Part shown: positions 40,877 through 41,541 of the stretch, piece after piece
Numbering within the stretch: the stretch's first letter is position 1
Layout of the letters: each line of letters begins with the position of its first letter
Assembly: GCA_015478645.1 (NCBI GenBank)
Contig: JADMIL010000003.1
Location: 65,543-107,083 of the forward strand
Source: Candidatus Binataceae bacterium
Lineage (GTDB): Bacteria; Desulfobacterota; Binatia; Binatales; Binataceae
Direction: 5' to 3'
DNA: 41,541 bases
Notes under the pieces: model-generated
What the model saw: only the letters and a program-made list of their open reading frames with translations
What the model was told of the DNA's origin: nothing
The model's database searches: none
Translations under genes and position numbers: made by a program

Positions 40877-40967
40877 CCACGGCGCTGGCCGCGCCCTACG
40901 CGCGCCGGCCACAATCGCATCGTCGAGCGGATCTGAGGTGCGACGCTAATTTGCGGAGGATTGAAGT

Positions 40968-41541
40968 ATGCGTTTCGATGGCAAAGCGGGATTGGTCACG
41001 GGTGCGGGATCAGGAATCGGGCGCGCGACCGCGATCGGCTTCGCGCGCCGCGGCGGCGCCGTCGCGGTGGCCGATATAAACGGCGAGAACGCGAACAAGG
41101 TCGCGGCCGAGATCAAGGCGGCCGGCGGCAAAGCAATCGCGATCGTCGCCGACGTCACCCGGCCCGCCGACATCGATATGATGATCGCGCATACCACGCG
41201 CGAATTCGGCCGCCTGGACTTCCTGCACAACAACGCTTTTGGCCTGCCGGCGATGCCCGGCACCGGCAAGGTCGCCGCCCCGACCGGCGAAATCGACGAC
41301 GCGGTCTGGAGCGCGACGCTCGAGGTCGGGCTCACGGCGGTCTTCCGCGCGATCAAGCGGGCGATCCCGGTGATGAAGGCGCAGGGCGGCGGCGCAATCG
41401 TCAACACGGCGTCGATATCGGGGTTGTACGCCGACTACGGAATTCCGGCCTACAACGCGGCCAAGGCCGGCGTGGTCAATCTGACGCGGGTGGTCGCGAT
41501 CGAGTACGCGCGCTTCGGCCTGCGCTGCAACTGCATCTGCC
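40968..41541 (+). CDS. Short-chain dehydrogenase/reductase (cut by window end)
   Basis: 191 residues visible; GGAGG 8 bases before the ATG. NAD(P)-binding T-G-A-G-S-G-I-G (11-18), acidic A-D36-I after the second strand (suggesting NAD rather than NADP), D-V (62-63), N-N-A-F-G (88-92), catalytic Ser in N-T-A-S-I-S-G (146-152), Y162-N-A-A-K166. It is a classical SDR, probably about 250-260 residues in full, so about 60 are missing. It acts as an alcohol/hydroxyacyl dehydrogenase; substrate unknown. It follows the VOC gene. Confidence 0.92.
   Translation, partial: MRFDGKAGLVTGAGSGIGRATAIGFARRGGAVAVADINGENANKVAAEIKAAGGKAIAIVADVTRPADIDMMIAHTTREFGRLDFLHNNAFGLPAMPGTGKVAAPTGEIDDAVWSATLEVGLTAVFRAIKRAIPVMKAQGGGAIVNTASISGLYADYGIPAYNAAKAGVVNLTRVVAIEYARFGLRCNCIC

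Overview
This is a high-GC bacterial window with dense gene packing and clear Shine-Dalgarno sites. The gene mix is two class III CoA-transferases, an SCP2-type thiolase with a DUF35 partner, two crotonases, a nitronate monooxygenase, two TetR regulators, two DUF1329 proteins, an MMPL exporter, an epoxide hydrolase and a D-aminoacylase-type amidohydrolase. It suggests a Gram-negative, lipid- or hydrophobe-degrading lineage of the former Deltaproteobacteria, and Binatota/Desulfobacterota-like is my best guess. That placement is inference from gene content; there is no rRNA or tRNA in the window.

Layout. 1-6882: core metabolism on the minus strand, with transketolase, transaldolase, 6-phosphogluconolactonase, a DUF2939 protein and the GTPase TypA. 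6883-11370: mixed accessory genes, namely a small unknown protein, an epoxide hydrolase, an exported protein with a PYG-repeat tail and two probable lipoproteins. 11777-16576: a minus-strand operon DUF1329 - YCF48-like - MMPL transporter, which looks like an envelope system for moving hydrophobic compounds. A divergent exported protein starts at 16992.

17956-22984: a minus-strand catabolic operon of two adjacent CaiB/BaiF CoA-transferases, an SCP2/Ltp2-like thiolase fold without the usual nucleophilic Cys, a DUF35 zinc-ribbon/OB protein and a LigE-like glutathione S-transferase. It resembles the bbsEF + bbsAB arrangement of benzylsuccinate oxidation, and equally the Ltp2/DUF35 aldolase pair of steroid side-chain degradation. 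23320-29039: nitronate monooxygenase, enoyl-CoA hydratase, rhodanese, a KstR2-like TetR regulator, a diiron ferritin-like oxidase and an alpha/beta hydrolase. A KstR2-type operator-like palindrome lies between the last two.

29313-34611: an AT-richer, probably acquired second DUF1329 gene, an amidohydrolase, a second TetR regulator with a perfect 18-bp palindrome upstream, and a second enoyl-CoA hydratase. 34899-41541: a small membrane protein, a proline-rich exported protein, purE, a stand-alone murF overlapping a GMC oxidoreductase, a VOC-fold protein and an SDR cut by the window end.

Non-coding structure worth attention: a roughly 54-bp repeat whose end carries or abuts the ribosome binding site of two unrelated genes (22996-23090 and 25487-25540), a 113-bp MITE-like element with terminal inverted repeats (18746-18858, degraded copy at 35336-35450), and two long palindromes sharing a half-site (32921-32938 and 40020-40045). 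I saw no CRISPR array, insertion sequence with a transposase, tRNA or rRNA.
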